64,000 nt of DNA from Nocardia sp. CC227C (GCF_030767025.1 NZ_JASITE010000004.1:310001-374000); one strand, 5' to 3'; positions 1 through 9,282 are shown, counted from the stretch's first letter. A program made the numbers and translations. The notes: a model not told the origin generated them from the sequence alone.

Positions 1-590
1 TGACCGAGAAGAGGATCGACGGCCGGGCACTGCGGTTTCGACATCGCCGCCCGGAACTGCTCGCCGCCGCCACCGAGTACGTCCTCGACAACGGCGTGCG
101 CGACCTCACGCTGCGCCGGGCCGCGCAAGCCCTCGGCGTCAGCCACGCCACCCTCATCCGGCACTTCGCCACCAAGGACGCCCTGCTGGCGGAGGTGCTC
201 GAACATATCCGCGCCGATTTCGAACAGCGCATCCTCTCCGCGGAGATCCTGCGCGTCGAGTCGGCGGTCGACCTGCTGCGGGCGGCGTGGCGGCATCTGT
301 GCCAGCCGCGCGAGCAGCGGCAGTTCCTCGTCCTCTTCGAGCTGGTCGCCACCGCCGCGCGCACGCCGAACCATCCCGATGCCCGGCTCGTCACCGACTG
401 GCTGACGGTGATCGAACGCCAACTGGAGCGGTACGGCTGGCCGCCGGAGAGCGTCGCCCGGACCGCGACCCTGATCCTGGCCCAGGTGCGCGGACTGCAA
501 CTGGACCTGATCACCACCGGGGATCGCGCCCGCGTGGACGACGCCTTCGAGGCAGTGGTGGATTTCCTGTCGGCAACCCCGTCCGCCTGA
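1..590 (+). CDS. TetR/AcrR-family transcriptional regulator (start codon cut by window edge)
   Basis: The frame is open from the first bases. The window opens with TG followed by ACC GAG AAG, so the start codon (ATG or GTG) is probably cut by one base, giving a protein of about 196 aa. The N-terminus has the TetR DNA-binding pattern: a helix LLAAATEYVLDNG, then LTLRRAAQALGVSHATLIRHF, with the family-typical F..K..LL just after it. The C-terminal ligand domain is not specific to any sub-family. The exporter gene begins about 260 bp downstream on the same strand, so control of that exporter is plausible but inferred. No obvious operator palindrome was seen between them. Confidence 0.85.
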   Translation, partial: TEKRIDGRALRFRHRRPELLAAATEYVLDNGVRDLTLRRAAQALGVSHATLIRHFATKDALLAEVLEHIRADFEQRILSAEILRVESAVDLLRAAWRHLCQPREQRQFLVLFELVATAARTPNHPDARLVTDWLTVIERQLERYGWPPESVARTATLILAQVRGLQLDLITTGDRARVDDAFEAVVDFLSATPSA

Positions 591-847
591 AATTCCACAG
601 CGGCGTGAGCAGGGTCACAGCGCCGGATCGGTTCGCGAAAACACCTGGTAATCAGGGAATTTCACGGCGCCCCCGGGGCCGAGGGCGCGAATAATCGGAT
701 GAATCGTCGCGGCGTAGGCAGGAATACTGACGCCCGGCCGATGAGTTGTGCCGACTGTTCTCGTCTGCTCAGGTGTAGCGCCCGGACGACATCACCTCGA
801 CATCCGGCCGCACCGTCTTCCGCTCACGAACGCCCGGAGGTATCCGT

Positions 848-2344
848 ATGCCCGCCGACATATCCGCACCGCCGTCGCGCGGATCGGCCCCGACGAACGG
901 AAAGACGCCGACGGTCATCCGGCTGCTGGTGCTCGCGACCTTCGTGGTGATCCTGAACGAGACCATCATGATCAACGCGATTCCGCGCCTCATGCACGAT
1001 CTCGATGTCACCGAGCGCGCGGCGCAGTGGGTGTCCACCGCGTTCATGCTCACCATGGCGGCGGTCATCCCCGTGACGGGCTGGTTCCTGCAACGGGTGA
1101 GCACCCGGCAGGCGTACGCCATCGCCATGGGCGTGTTCCTCGCGGGCACCGCGCTCTCCGCCGTCGCGCCGACCTTCGCGGTGCTGCTGCTGGGCCGCGT
1201 CATCCAGGCCGGTGGCACCGCGGTCATGATGCCGCTGCTGATGACCACGCTCATGACGGTGGTGCCCGAACAGGACCGCGGCCGGGTGATGGGCAATGTC
1301 ACCCTCGCCATCTCGGTGGCTCCCGCCATGGGTCCGGTCGTCTCCGGGCTGGTGCTCCAGGTCGGTTCGTGGCGTTGGCTTTTCGTGCTGGTGCTGCCGA
1401 TCGCCGGTGCGGTCACCTGGCTGGGCCTGCGCCGCCTGGAAAACATCGGGGAGCCGCAGACCGGCGATATCGACTGGTTCAGTGTGGCATTCGCGGCCTT
1501 CGGCTTCGGCGGGCTGGTGTACGGCCTGAGCAAGTTCGAGACCGACCATGTCGCGGTTCCGGCTCTGACCGTCGCCGCCGGACTGGCGCTCATCGCGGTG
1601 TTCGCGTTCCGGCAGCTGCGCCTGCAGCGTTCCGGGGCGCCGCTGCTGGATCTGCGAATCCTGTTGTCGGGCACCTACACCAAGGCACTGGTCCTCATGT
1701 CGGTGGCCTTCCTGGCCATGCTCGGCTCGATGATCCTGCTGCCGCTGTACCTGCAGAACCTGCGCCACCTGTCACCGCTGGAGACGGGACTGCTGGTCAT
1801 GCCCGGCGGCCTGGCCATGGGTCTGCTCGGTCCGACCGTCGGCCGTCTGTTCGACCGCTTCGGCGGACGGCCGCTGGTGATTCCCGGCGCCATCGGCGTC
1901 ACCGTGGCGCTGGCCGGTTTCACCCGGATCTCCATGTCCATGCCGTACTGGCAGCTGCTGGCGCTGCACATCCTGCTGATGATCTCGCTCGCGGGCCTGT
2001 TCACCCCGGTGTTCACGCTGGGCCTGGGCGCGCTGCCGCCGCACCTGTACTCGCACGGCAGCTCGATGCTGGGCACGCTCCAGCAGGTCGCGGCGGCCTT
2101 CGGCACCGCCCTGGTGGTGACCGTCATGTCCGCGCGGGCGACCCAGCTCATCGAGACCGGCGCCGAACCGGTGACCGCCCAACTCGACGGCATGCGCTTG
2201 GCCTTCGCCGTCTCCGCGGCCGTGTCGGTGCTCGTCATCGTCACGGCGATCCTGCTCCCGAGCCGGGCGCCCGCTCCGGAGGAGGCGGGCGAGGATGCCG
2301 GGGACAAGGCGGAGCCGACCACGCCCCTGCTGGTCAAGGACTGA
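848..2344 (+). CDS. MFS drug exporter, DHA2 (EmrB/QacA-type) family
   Basis: A 498-aa membrane protein with many hydrophobic segments starting around residue 25. It carries the DHA2 features of an acidic residue in the first helix (VILNETIMINAIPRL), a motif-A-like loop after helix 2, and the antiporter-like stretch APAMGPVVSGLVL. Such proteins export drugs or lipophilic compounds in exchange for protons. The ATG follows CCCGGAGG with a 7-nt spacer, which fixes the start. The upstream same-strand TetR regulator suggests an inducible efflux pair. The C-terminus is a short charged tail. The substrate cannot be told from sequence. Confidence 0.85.
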   Translation: MPADISAPPSRGSAPTNGKTPTVIRLLVLATFVVILNETIMINAIPRLMHDLDVTERAAQWVSTAFMLTMAAVIPVTGWFLQRVSTRQAYAIAMGVFLAGTALSAVAPTFAVLLLGRVIQAGGTAVMMPLLMTTLMTVVPEQDRGRVMGNVTLAISVAPAMGPVVSGLVLQVGSWRWLFVLVLPIAGAVTWLGLRRLENIGEPQTGDIDWFSVAFAAFGFGGLVYGLSKFETDHVAVPALTVAAGLALIAVFAFRQLRLQRSGAPLLDLRILLSGTYTKALVLMSVAFLAMLGSMILLPLYLQNLRHLSPLETGLLVMPGGLAMGLLGPTVGRLFDRFGGRPLVIPGAIGVTVALAGFTRISMSMPYWQLLALHILLMISLAGLFTPVFTLGLGALPPHLYSHGSSMLGTLQQVAAAFGTALVVTVMSARATQLIETGAEPVTAQLDGMRLAFAVSAAVSVLVIVTAILLPSRAPAPEEAGEDAGDKAEPTTPLLVKD

Positions 2345-2510
2345 ACCGGCGGGCACCGAGCAGGGCTCGGTCGCACCATCCGGTTCCGCCGGTGCCCGCG
2401 GTCGGTGCGCTCGATCCGGTCCGTGTCGCCGAGCCGGGATGTACAGACCCGCGCGCAGCACGAATCCCCGCAATCCCCTCATGGCTGCGGGGATTCGCGC
2501 TGCGCGGCCC

Positions 2511-2954
2511 TCACCGGCGTGCGACGGTGCCGTGCCCGGTCAGATCGGTCCAGGCGTCGGCGAGGGCGGCCAGTCGGTGCCAGGCGGCGTGCACCCGGTC
2601 GTCGGCGATGTCGATCTCGGAGTGCAGCAGCCGATCGGCGTGCGCGTGGGCGGCGGCCATCCGGTCGACGAACCCGCCGACCGAATCCGGGCGCGGGCGT
2701 CGCGACAGCGGCTCCGCGCTCACCCAGCCGTCGATGGTGGCAACCAATTCGGCACGACGGCAGTCGATTTCGGCGGCGTGGCCGGGCTGGGTGCGGCGCA
2801 GCCGATGCAGATCGGCCAGCGCCGCGGCGGCGTCGAGCAGCGGATGGCCATCCGTTCGGTCCGCAGCGGCCGCGCCGAACGCGGCCAGCAGCTCCTGCCA
2901 CCTCGGCAGCGGTACCCGGGCCGCGACCGCGACGGCGCGTTCACGCGGGAACAT
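2511..2954 (-). CDS. DUF4254-like small protein
   Basis: 147 aa, Arg/Ala-rich and mainly helical. The segment ALADLHRLRRTQPGHAAEID followed by RRAELVATID resembles DUF4254 proteins of mycolic-acid actinobacteria, whose function is unknown. Its ATG overlaps the end of the upstream gene by 14 bp, so the two are co-transcribed and probably translationally coupled. No signal peptide or membrane segment is visible. The family call rests on recalled pattern only. Confidence 0.55.
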   Translation of the reverse strand: MFPRERAVAVAARVPLPRWQELLAAFGAAAADRTDGHPLLDAAAALADLHRLRRTQPGHAAEIDCRRAELVATIDGWVSAEPLSRRPRPDSVGGFVDRMAAAHAHADRLLHSEIDIADDRVHAAWHRLAALADAWTDLTGHGTVARR

Positions 2955-3405
2955 GGTCGGCTCCGCGCAGAATGGCCGAACGCACCGCGGTCAGCACCGC
3001 CGCCCGATGCGGCAGCGACAGTCGGCCGGGCTCGGGCTCACAGGCCCAGTGCCAACCGAGCCGATAGTCCGATACCGGCAGCATCACCTTGCCGCCGGTA
3101 TCGGGCACGTTCACGCCGTGCGCCCGCAGCCGACCGAGAAGCCGCTGCGGCACAGCGTGATACGGCGTCGGCGGGGCTACGAGGAACCACCAGTTCCGCC
3201 CGCGCGGGTCGGCCACCGCGGGTGTGGCGGGCAATCCCGCCAATTGATCTCGTACGTGACGGCCCAGCCGCTGCGGCAGCCCGATGGCCTCCACCGCCCG
3301 CCCCACCGTGAGGTAGGGCCGATCGGCGAACAGCTCCACGGGAAATCCGTAGCGCACGCGCAGCAGATGGGCGGATTCGTGTGGGGAACGGCAGGATTCG
3401 AACAT
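2941..3405 (-). CDS. Uncharacterised protein, possibly prim-pol-like (bifunctional primase/polymerase N-domain type)
   Basis: 154 aa from an ATG preceded by GGAGG (in CTCGGAGGTCCCG). The frame stays open to 3486, but the downstream start has much the better ribosome site. Conserved-looking stretches are ELFADRPYLTVGRAVEAIGLP, GRNWWFLVAPP and KVMLPVSDYRLGWHWACEP. Their order resembles the short stand-alone prim-pol-like proteins of actinobacteria (substrate-interacting strand, WxFLV, late W.W.V.P). I cannot identify catalytic acidic residues with certainty, so function is open. It is the first gene of a two-gene unit with the DUF4254-like gene. Confidence 0.6.
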   Translation of the reverse strand: MFESCRSPHESAHLLRVRYGFPVELFADRPYLTVGRAVEAIGLPQRLGRHVRDQLAGLPATPAVADPRGRNWWFLVAPPTPYHAVPQRLLGRLRAHGVNVPDTGGKVMLPVSDYRLGWHWACEPEPGRLSLPHRAAVLTAVRSAILRGADHVPA

Positions 3406-3591
3406 CGGGACCTCCGAGCGACGAGCGGTGCGCGGGACCCAGTGTGCGCCCGGGAGTTTGCCGGTGTGATGACACGCACATGGCATCCGCGTGACCGTCT
3501 GTAAAGCCAGCTGTCCCGACCGTGAACGCCAGGCGGTGAGGCCGCGCCCACGCCGATCGGCGCGATGGCCGGAGGTTCGCCGCGCCGTCCG

Positions 3592-4644
3592 CTATTCCGC
3601 CATGGCGGGCGTTCCGGCCACCATGGCGGTCGGGATCTTCGGGAGGGCGTACGGGTGGTAGCGGGCGAGCCAGCCGAGCAGTTCCTCGCGCACCGCGCAG
3701 CGCAGATCCCACACGTCGTCGGCATTGCGGGCCGACATGGAGGCACGGACCACGATGGCGGTCGGGGTGCTGTCGGTGACCAGCAGGTTCCACTTGCGGC
3801 CGTCCCAGTCCTCGCGGCCACGCAGGAAGTCGTACAGGTGCTGGCGCAGTTCCGGTACCGGGGTGCTGTGGTCCAGGTACAGGAAGACGGTGCCGGTGAT
3901 CTGCGGGCCGCCCTTGGACCAGTTCTCGTAGGGCTTGCTGTTGAAGTACGAGATGGGCATGGTGAGGCGGCGGTCGTCCCAGATGCGCACGGTGAGGAAG
4001 GCCAGGGTGATCTCCTCGACGGTGCCCCATTCGCCCTCGACCACGACGGTGTCACCGATCTTCACCGAATCGCCGAACGCGATCTGCAATCCGGCCATGA
4101 GATTGCCGAGCGTGGACTGTGCCGCCACACCGGCGATGATGCCGATGACACCGGCCGACGCCAGCAGCGACGTGCCGAGGGTGCGCAGGTTGGGGAACAG
4201 GATCAGCATGGCCACCGCGGCCGTCGTCACCACCAGCACCGTGGTGACGATCCGGCGCACCATGCCGAGCTGGGTGTGCAGCCGCCGCACCCGCGCGGTG
4301 TCGGCGGTCCGGTTGGCGTACTTGTCGAGAGTGTTCCCGGCCACGGTGTCGGCGGCGCGCATGGCCAGCCACGCGGTGGCGAGGATGGCCAGGGTGGCGA
4401 GCACGTTGCGGATCACCGCGTCCTGCCGCAGTTCCAGTTCCGCGAGCGGGTACGTGAAATGCAGTCCGGCACTGGCCAGTAACGCCTGCAGTGGCAGCTG
4501 TATCCGGCGCAGCAGCGTGGCCGCGCCCGAACCGGGGTGCCGGTTCGCGCTGTACCGCAGGATCCGGTCGATCAACAGTCCGGCCATGATGCTGACGGCG
4601 AGGGTGCCGCCGAAGACTATGAGCGGCCGCAATACATCTTCCAA
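3592..4644 (-). CDS. MscS-family mechanosensitive ion channel
   Basis: 350 aa from a TTG start with AAGGAG nine bases upstream; a longer frame to an ATG at 4734 lacks a ribosome site. Three to four transmembrane segments are followed by the MscS pore and beta-domain signature: GTSLLASAGVIGIIAGVAAQ, then TLGNLMAGLQIAFGDSVKIGD, then VVEGEWGTVEEITLAFLTVR. Such channels open under membrane tension and release solutes on osmotic downshock. The C-terminal domain is short. The gene stands alone, and its promoter would lie in the AT-rich gap beyond 4645. Confidence 0.85.
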   Translation of the reverse strand: MEDVLRPLIVFGGTLAVSIMAGLLIDRILRYSANRHPGSGAATLLRRIQLPLQALLASAGLHFTYPLAELELRQDAVIRNVLATLAILATAWLAMRAADTVAGNTLDKYANRTADTARVRRLHTQLGMVRRIVTTVLVVTTAAVAMLILFPNLRTLGTSLLASAGVIGIIAGVAAQSTLGNLMAGLQIAFGDSVKIGDTVVVEGEWGTVEEITLAFLTVRIWDDRRLTMPISYFNSKPYENWSKGGPQITGTVFLYLDHSTPVPELRQHLYDFLRGREDWDGRKWNLLVTDSTPTAIVVRASMSARNADDVWDLRCAVREELLGWLARYHPYALPKIPTAMVAGTPAMAE

Positions 4645-5167
4645 GGTGTCAGGACTCCTTGCCTCGGCGTCTCGGTCCTCTCTCCACGTTACATTTCGAT
4701 AACGGGCGCGCCACAAGGGGGAATCGCGACCCACCCGGAACGCAGGTGTCGGCCGGGAGCGCCGGGTCGCGCGCCGTAGCGCGCCGGGACGTGACGTCAG
4801 AGGCGGTCTCTTTCGATTCGGCTCAGCAATCTTTCAGTTAATATCGGGAAGGCGCTGACGCTCCATTTAGCACAATAAGCAATTCACGCGTTATGCTGAA
4901 AAACATCGGAATTACCTGACGAAAAATACTTGCGCCACAGCGACGCCCGTCACTAAATTGCAGAAATGCGAGGCAGATCACCGAATTGGATTCCGAGCAT
5001 GCCTGTTTTGCGAGGTCTACCCCTAAATAAGTTAATGCTCGGTTACTGCCTCCTGAAACCTATTACCTAAATCTGGTCAGTCGCTCAGCGGCGTTGTAGC
5101 TTCTCCTCATCGCAACGCCGCGATTCGCAGTGTCAACGCATTCCGAGCACCAGAAGAGGTGGTCGAC
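4645..5167. other. AT-rich intergenic region between divergent genes
   Basis: About 520 bp without a convincing gene. The part from roughly 4860 to 5080 is clearly AT-richer than the surroundings (for example GACGAAAAATACTTGC and CCCTAAATAAGTTAATG). It must carry the promoters of the minus-strand MscS gene and the plus-strand GpgS-like cassette. No tRNA, transposase remnant or clear operator was recognised. Confidence 0.7.
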
Positions 5168-6097
5168 ATGACCGGTCTGTTCGCGAAATCTGATGAGGGC
5201 ATCCGCACCTGGGCAAACCCGGAGTGGACGGCGCGCGACCTGATCGCCGCCAAGGACGGGCGGACCGTCTCCGTAGTGCTTCCCGCACTGAACGAGGAAG
5301 CCACCGTGGGTGAGGTGGTCCGGGCCGTGCGGCGCCTGCCGATCGGCCTGGTCGACGAGTTGATCGTCATGGACTCCGGGTCCACCGATGCCACCATGCG
5401 CGTCGCCGCCGAAGCCGGCGCCACCGTGGTCAGCCGGGAATCGGTACTGCCCGACCATCCCCCCGTCCCGGGGAAGGGGGAGGTGCTGTGGCGCTCCCTC
5501 GCCGTCGCCTCCGGCGACATTGTGATGTTCATGGATTCCGATCTCATCGATCCCGATCCGCAATTCGTCCCCAAGCTCATCGGCCCGCTGCTGCTCGACC
5601 CGGCGCTGGTCTTCTCCAAGGGCTACTACCGCCGACCGCTGCTGGTGGGCGAGTCGTTCGACGAATCCGGCGGTGGCCGGGTCACCGAACTCGTGGCCCG
5701 CCCGCTGCTGGCCGCGCTGCGCCCGGGGCTGCGCCACGTGGTGCAGCCGCTGGGCGGGGAGTACGCCGCCACCCGGCAGGCGCTCGAGCGGCTGGCCTTC
5801 GCGCCGCACTACGGCGTCGAGATCGGCCTGCTGATCGACATCTTCGACCAGTACGGCGCGGAGGGCATCGGGCAGGTCGACCTGGGCGTGCGCAAGCACC
5901 GCAACCGGCCCCTGCACGAACTCGGCGTCATGAGCCGGCAGATCGTCGCGACCGCGCTCGGACGCTGCGGCCTCCCCGATTCCGGTGCCGGCATCGTCCA
6001 GTTCCCACTCGGTGTGGACGGATTCGTACCCCGCGAATTCGACCTGCACGCGCAACAGCGGCCGCCCATCGGATCGCTGTTGAAAATCGCGTCCTGA
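5168..6097 (+). CDS. gpgS: Glucosyl-3-phosphoglycerate synthase-like glycosyltransferase (GT81)
   Basis: 309 aa from the ATG at 5168, which follows AGAAGAGGTGG; an in-frame GTG lies at 5159. Several blocks match mycobacterial GpgS (Rv1208) as I remember it: VSVVLPALNEEATVGEVV, DELIVMDSGSTDATMR, GKGEVLWRSLA.ASGDIV, the metal-binding DSD at about residues 123-125, RRPL, GGGRVTELVARPLLAALRP, QPLGGEYAA and YGVEIGLLID. GpgS transfers glucose from NDP-glucose to 3-phosphoglycerate, the first step to glucosylglycerate and methylglucose lipopolysaccharides. The gene is not next to folP2 as in mycobacteria but heads a cassette with an acyltransferase and an exporter, so it may be a specialised paralogue. 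Confidence 0.8.
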   Translation: MTGLFAKSDEGIRTWANPEWTARDLIAAKDGRTVSVVLPALNEEATVGEVVRAVRRLPIGLVDELIVMDSGSTDATMRVAAEAGATVVSRESVLPDHPPVPGKGEVLWRSLAVASGDIVMFMDSDLIDPDPQFVPKLIGPLLLDPALVFSKGYYRRPLLVGESFDESGGGRVTELVARPLLAALRPGLRHVVQPLGGEYAATRQALERLAFAPHYGVEIGLLIDIFDQYGAEGIGQVDLGVRKHRNRPLHELGVMSRQIVATALGRCGLPDSGAGIVQFPLGVDGFVPREFDLHAQQRPPIGSLLKIAS

Positions 6098-6131
6098 ATT
6101 CGACTTCCACCATTTCAGAGGATTCCTTGCC

Positions 6132-7550
6132 ATGATGCAGAGCGGACTCATCGACGATTGGCGGCCGAAAGGCGGCCAGTTGACCGTCATCCGTCCCAGC
6201 GAAACCTCGCGGGCGGCGGCATTCCGCGCCCGCACCGACGCCACCCCGCCGTCCTTCCAGCAGGACGCGTACCTGGAAATGGCGCGCACCGCGAAACGGT
6301 CGGGTCGCCGATTCGATCGGCTGGTGCTGTGCGCCTTCACCCTCGACGGCGCTCCCGATATTCCGGCGCTGGTCCGCGCCGCGACCACGATCGTGCGCCG
6401 GCACGACTCCTTCCACAGCTGGTTCGAAATCGACGGCGATTTCGGCATTCAGCGCCGCGTGCTGGAGCCCGGCGACATCGAGCTCACCGCCGATTCCTGG
6501 GGTGAGATCGACGGCCCGCTGGTGAGCCGCATTCTCCAGCGGCTGACCCCGGGGCCGACCAGCTGGGACTGCTTCACCTTCGCGGTGATCGACCACGGCA
6601 CCTCGTTCACCTTCGTCGTCGCCTCCGATCACATCAACTGCGATGCCGTCTCCGGCGGGATCATCAGCGGTGAACTCGTCCAGCTCTACTACGACACCGG
6701 CGGTGTGCAGCACCTGGACGCCGTGCCCGCGGCGAGCTACCGCGAACACTGCGGCCGGGAGCGGTCCCGGGCGGCGGCGCTGGACGCACGCTCCCCGCAG
6801 ATCGTGGCCTGGGCCGATCGGATCATGGCCAATGGCGGCAGGCTGCCCAGCTTCCCGCTGCCGCTGCGCGAACCCGGTACGCGGGAGTCGGCGTCGGCCG
6901 CCTCGGACCGCCGGGTACTGCTGTCGGGCGGTGCGGCCGACCGCTTCGAGGCCGAATGCGGGCGGGCGGGTGTGCGCCTGGTGTCCGGCATCTTCGCCGC
7001 CGCGGCCCGCGCCGAATACGAATTGTCCGGTCGTACCCGGTATTTCACACTGTCGCCGAAGAACACCCGGGTCAGCGCGGCCGAACGCCGATCGGTGGGC
7101 TGGTACGCGAGCCTGATCCCGATCGCCTTCGACTTCGATCCCGCCGAGAGCTTCGTCGATACCGCCCGCCGCGCCGATGCCGCCTTCACCGACGGCCGCT
7201 GCCTGTCCGAGGTGTCACTGCACCGGGTCGTCGAATTGCTGGAATCCCAAGCGGGATTCGAGGTCGAGCGCGGTTGGGTCGCCCCGATGCTGTCGTTCCT
7301 GGATATGCGCAAGCTGCCGGGGGCGGAGCTGTTCACCGCGCTCAACTTCTCCTTCTTCGGCAGCCGCGGCACCTCCGAGGAGGTGTACTCCTGGGTGCAG
7401 CGCACGCACGACATGATCTGGATGGCGTCGCTGTTCCCGGAGACCGATATCGCCGCCCGCTCGATGACCCGCTACTGCGATGCGCTGACCGAGGTCATGG
7501 AGTCGATCACGCACTCCGAGACCGCCCCGCTCTCACTCGATGTCGCGTAG
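6132..7550 (+). CDS. Stand-alone condensation-domain acyltransferase (PapA-like)
   Basis: 472 aa. The active-site motif HxxxD is present as DHINCDAVSGG (His about residue 167, Asp about 171), followed later by SVGWYASLIPIAFDF, equivalent to the VGWF.N..P block of condensation-fold enzymes. PapA proteins of mycobacteria use this fold to move acyl groups onto sugars or lipids. Length and motif order fit a single condensation domain with no carrier-protein or adenylation domain. It starts at ATG 6132 after CAGAGGATTCC, 34 bp behind the GpgS-like gene and 9 bp before the exporter. I infer it acylates the glucosylglycerate-type product of the upstream gene. Confidence 0.8.
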   Translation: MMQSGLIDDWRPKGGQLTVIRPSETSRAAAFRARTDATPPSFQQDAYLEMARTAKRSGRRFDRLVLCAFTLDGAPDIPALVRAATTIVRRHDSFHSWFEIDGDFGIQRRVLEPGDIELTADSWGEIDGPLVSRILQRLTPGPTSWDCFTFAVIDHGTSFTFVVASDHINCDAVSGGIISGELVQLYYDTGGVQHLDAVPAASYREHCGRERSRAAALDARSPQIVAWADRIMANGGRLPSFPLPLREPGTRESASAASDRRVLLSGGAADRFEAECGRAGVRLVSGIFAAAARAEYELSGRTRYFTLSPKNTRVSAAERRSVGWYASLIPIAFDFDPAESFVDTARRADAAFTDGRCLSEVSLHRVVELLESQAGFEVERGWVAPMLSFLDMRKLPGAELFTALNFSFFGSRGTSEEVYSWVQRTHDMIWMASLFPETDIAARSMTRYCDALTEVMESITHSETAPLSLDVA

Positions 7551-7559
7551 GGGCAGCCC

Positions 7560-9239
7560 ATGAGCGCACTGCGCGTATCGCGGGACGCCGCCGCCCCCGC
7601 GGCGCACTCCTCGGCCTGGCTCGCGGTGACGGCCGTCTTCATCGCCGTGTTCATGCAGATGCTGGACGCGACCATCGTGACGGTCGCGATTCCGGATATC
7701 GTGCGCGAACTCGGCGCGAGTTCGGCCGAATCCTCGCTGATGCTCACGGGTTACACCGTCGCGCTGGCCTGCTCGCTGCTGCCGAGCGCGCGGCTGGGGA
7801 TGCGGTGGGGGCGCGGCGGCTTCTTCACCGCGGCGCTCGCGGTCTTCGTGGGGGCGTCGGTGCTCTGCGGCATCGCACCCACCCCGCTCACGCTCATCGC
7901 GGCGCGCGTGCTCCAGGGCGCGGCCGCCGGGGCGGTCTCCGCCCAGCCCATCGCGATCATCAGCGCGCGGTTCGCCGATACCGGCCGCCGCAATCTGGCC
8001 TTCGCGCTCTACGGCGCGACCGCGGGTACGGCGGCCATGCTCGGACCGCTGGCCGGCGGGCTGCTGCTGGGCGCGAATCCGCTCGACCTGTCCTGGCGGT
8101 CGATCTTCCTGGTGAATCTGATTCCCGGCGCGGTGGCGCTGGTGCTGGCCGCCCGGCAACTGCGCGGCTCGGTGGCCTCCGAGCGCTGCACCGTGGACGT
8201 CGGCGGTGCGATACTGGCGGCGATCGGCCTCTTCCTGCTGGTCTACGGCCTGTCGATCGGCCGCGAACACAGTTGGTCGACACCGATCCTCGTCATGCTG
8301 GCGGCATCGGTGGCGGTGCTGGCGGCCTTCGTCGGCCACGAACGCCGGACGGCCGCCCGGGGTGGTTCGCCGCTGGTCGATCCGGGACTGTTCGTCTCGG
8401 CGCGCTTCGCCTACTGGATCGTGGCCTGTCTGGTGGTGTACGGGGTGTTCGCGGCCTACCTGTTCACCATGTCGGTATCCCTCCAGTTCGGGCTCGGGTA
8501 TACGGCGCTGCGCACCGGTGTGACCACCCTGCCCTTCTCGGCCGGAGCGGTGGCCGGGGCCTTGATCGCACCGAAATTCGCGCGGGCACTGGGCAATCGG
8601 ATGGTCGGCGTGGGATGCGTGCTGTTCGGGGTGCTGCTGGTGGGCTGGCTGCTGGCCCTGGATCCGTCCCCGGCCGGGCTGTCGTGGCCGGTGCTGCTGG
8701 TTCCGCTGCTGCTCGGCGGCTTCGGCGTCGGGGTGGCGGCGGCCCGATTGCAGATCGCGGTCGTGGCGGCGGTGCCGCCGCGGTCGATCGATTCGGCGTC
8801 CGGGCTGGTGCCCACGGCGCAGCAGGTCGGGAATTCACTGGGGGTGGCGCTGATCGGCATTCTGTTCTTCCACTCCGTCGCCACCGGCGCGCCGGCCGCG
8901 GTAAGCACCGAGCGGGACCAACTCCAGCAGCGGCTGACGGCGGTGACGCCCTTCGCGCCCACCATTGCCGACGAGTTCTCCCGGTGTGCGACGCTGCAAC
9001 TCCAGTCGCCGACGCCGGAGCGCACTCCGGCGGGCTGCGATCATTCCGAATCGACGCAACAGCAGGGCGATTCGGCGCTGCGCGAGCAGGTGGCGACGGC
9101 GGTCCGCGAGTCCTCGGAGAGCCTGGCCGGGACGGTGTTCGTCTCCGCCTTCCGGGATTCGATCCTGGTGCTGCTCATTCCGGTGGGGCTGGCGAGTCTG
9201 CCCTTCCTGCTGCGTCGCCGGAAGACCCCCATCGACTAA
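7560..9239 (+). CDS. MFS exporter, DHA2 family (14 predicted helices)
   Basis: 559 aa. The first helix carries the DHA2 motif FMQMLDATIVTVAIPDI, and LGPLAGGLLLGANP fits the antiporter motif region. A polar loop of about 80 residues, including RCATLQLQ and CDHSESTQQQ, sits between the last two helices and is probably outside the membrane, a feature of lipid- or drug-exporting 14-helix members. It lies 9 bp downstream of the condensation-type gene, so both are in one operon with the GpgS-like gene. I infer export of the acylated glycoside. Confidence 0.85.
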   Translation: MSALRVSRDAAAPAAHSSAWLAVTAVFIAVFMQMLDATIVTVAIPDIVRELGASSAESSLMLTGYTVALACSLLPSARLGMRWGRGGFFTAALAVFVGASVLCGIAPTPLTLIAARVLQGAAAGAVSAQPIAIISARFADTGRRNLAFALYGATAGTAAMLGPLAGGLLLGANPLDLSWRSIFLVNLIPGAVALVLAARQLRGSVASERCTVDVGGAILAAIGLFLLVYGLSIGREHSWSTPILVMLAASVAVLAAFVGHERRTAARGGSPLVDPGLFVSARFAYWIVACLVVYGVFAAYLFTMSVSLQFGLGYTALRTGVTTLPFSAGAVAGALIAPKFARALGNRMVGVGCVLFGVLLVGWLLALDPSPAGLSWPVLLVPLLLGGFGVGVAAARLQIAVVAAVPPRSIDSASGLVPTAQQVGNSLGVALIGILFFHSVATGAPAAVSTERDQLQQRLTAVTPFAPTIADEFSRCATLQLQSPTPERTPAGCDHSESTQQQGDSALREQVATAVRESSESLAGTVFVSAFRDSILVLLIPVGLASLPFLLRRRKTPID

Positions 9240-9263
9240 GTTAGCCTAGGCTAGGCTTACTTA
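9237..9263. promoter_or_regulatory. Iron box (IdeR/DtxR-type operator)
   Basis: TTAGCCTAGGCTAGGCTTA at 9241-9259 matches the 19-bp IdeR consensus (TTAGGTTAGSCTAACCTAA) at 14 positions. The symmetry extends to a 27-bp imperfect palindrome covering 9237-9263. It starts at the stop codon of the preceding exporter gene and ends 19 bp before the flavodoxin start, where bound Fe-IdeR would block transcription. Confidence 0.8.
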
Positions 9264-9282
9264 ATCGAGAAGGGAGACGTCG

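Noticed and set aside
748..3504. A 918-codon open frame on the plus strand across the exporter gene
   Set aside because: It is the shifted frame of a GC-rich exporter gene, Arg/His/Pro-rich, without domains, and conflicts with clear genes on both strands.
7560..9239. Idea that the iron box at 9237 also controls the upstream exporter
   Set aside because: The box begins at the exporter stop codon, downstream of the whole gene, and faces the flavodoxin start.
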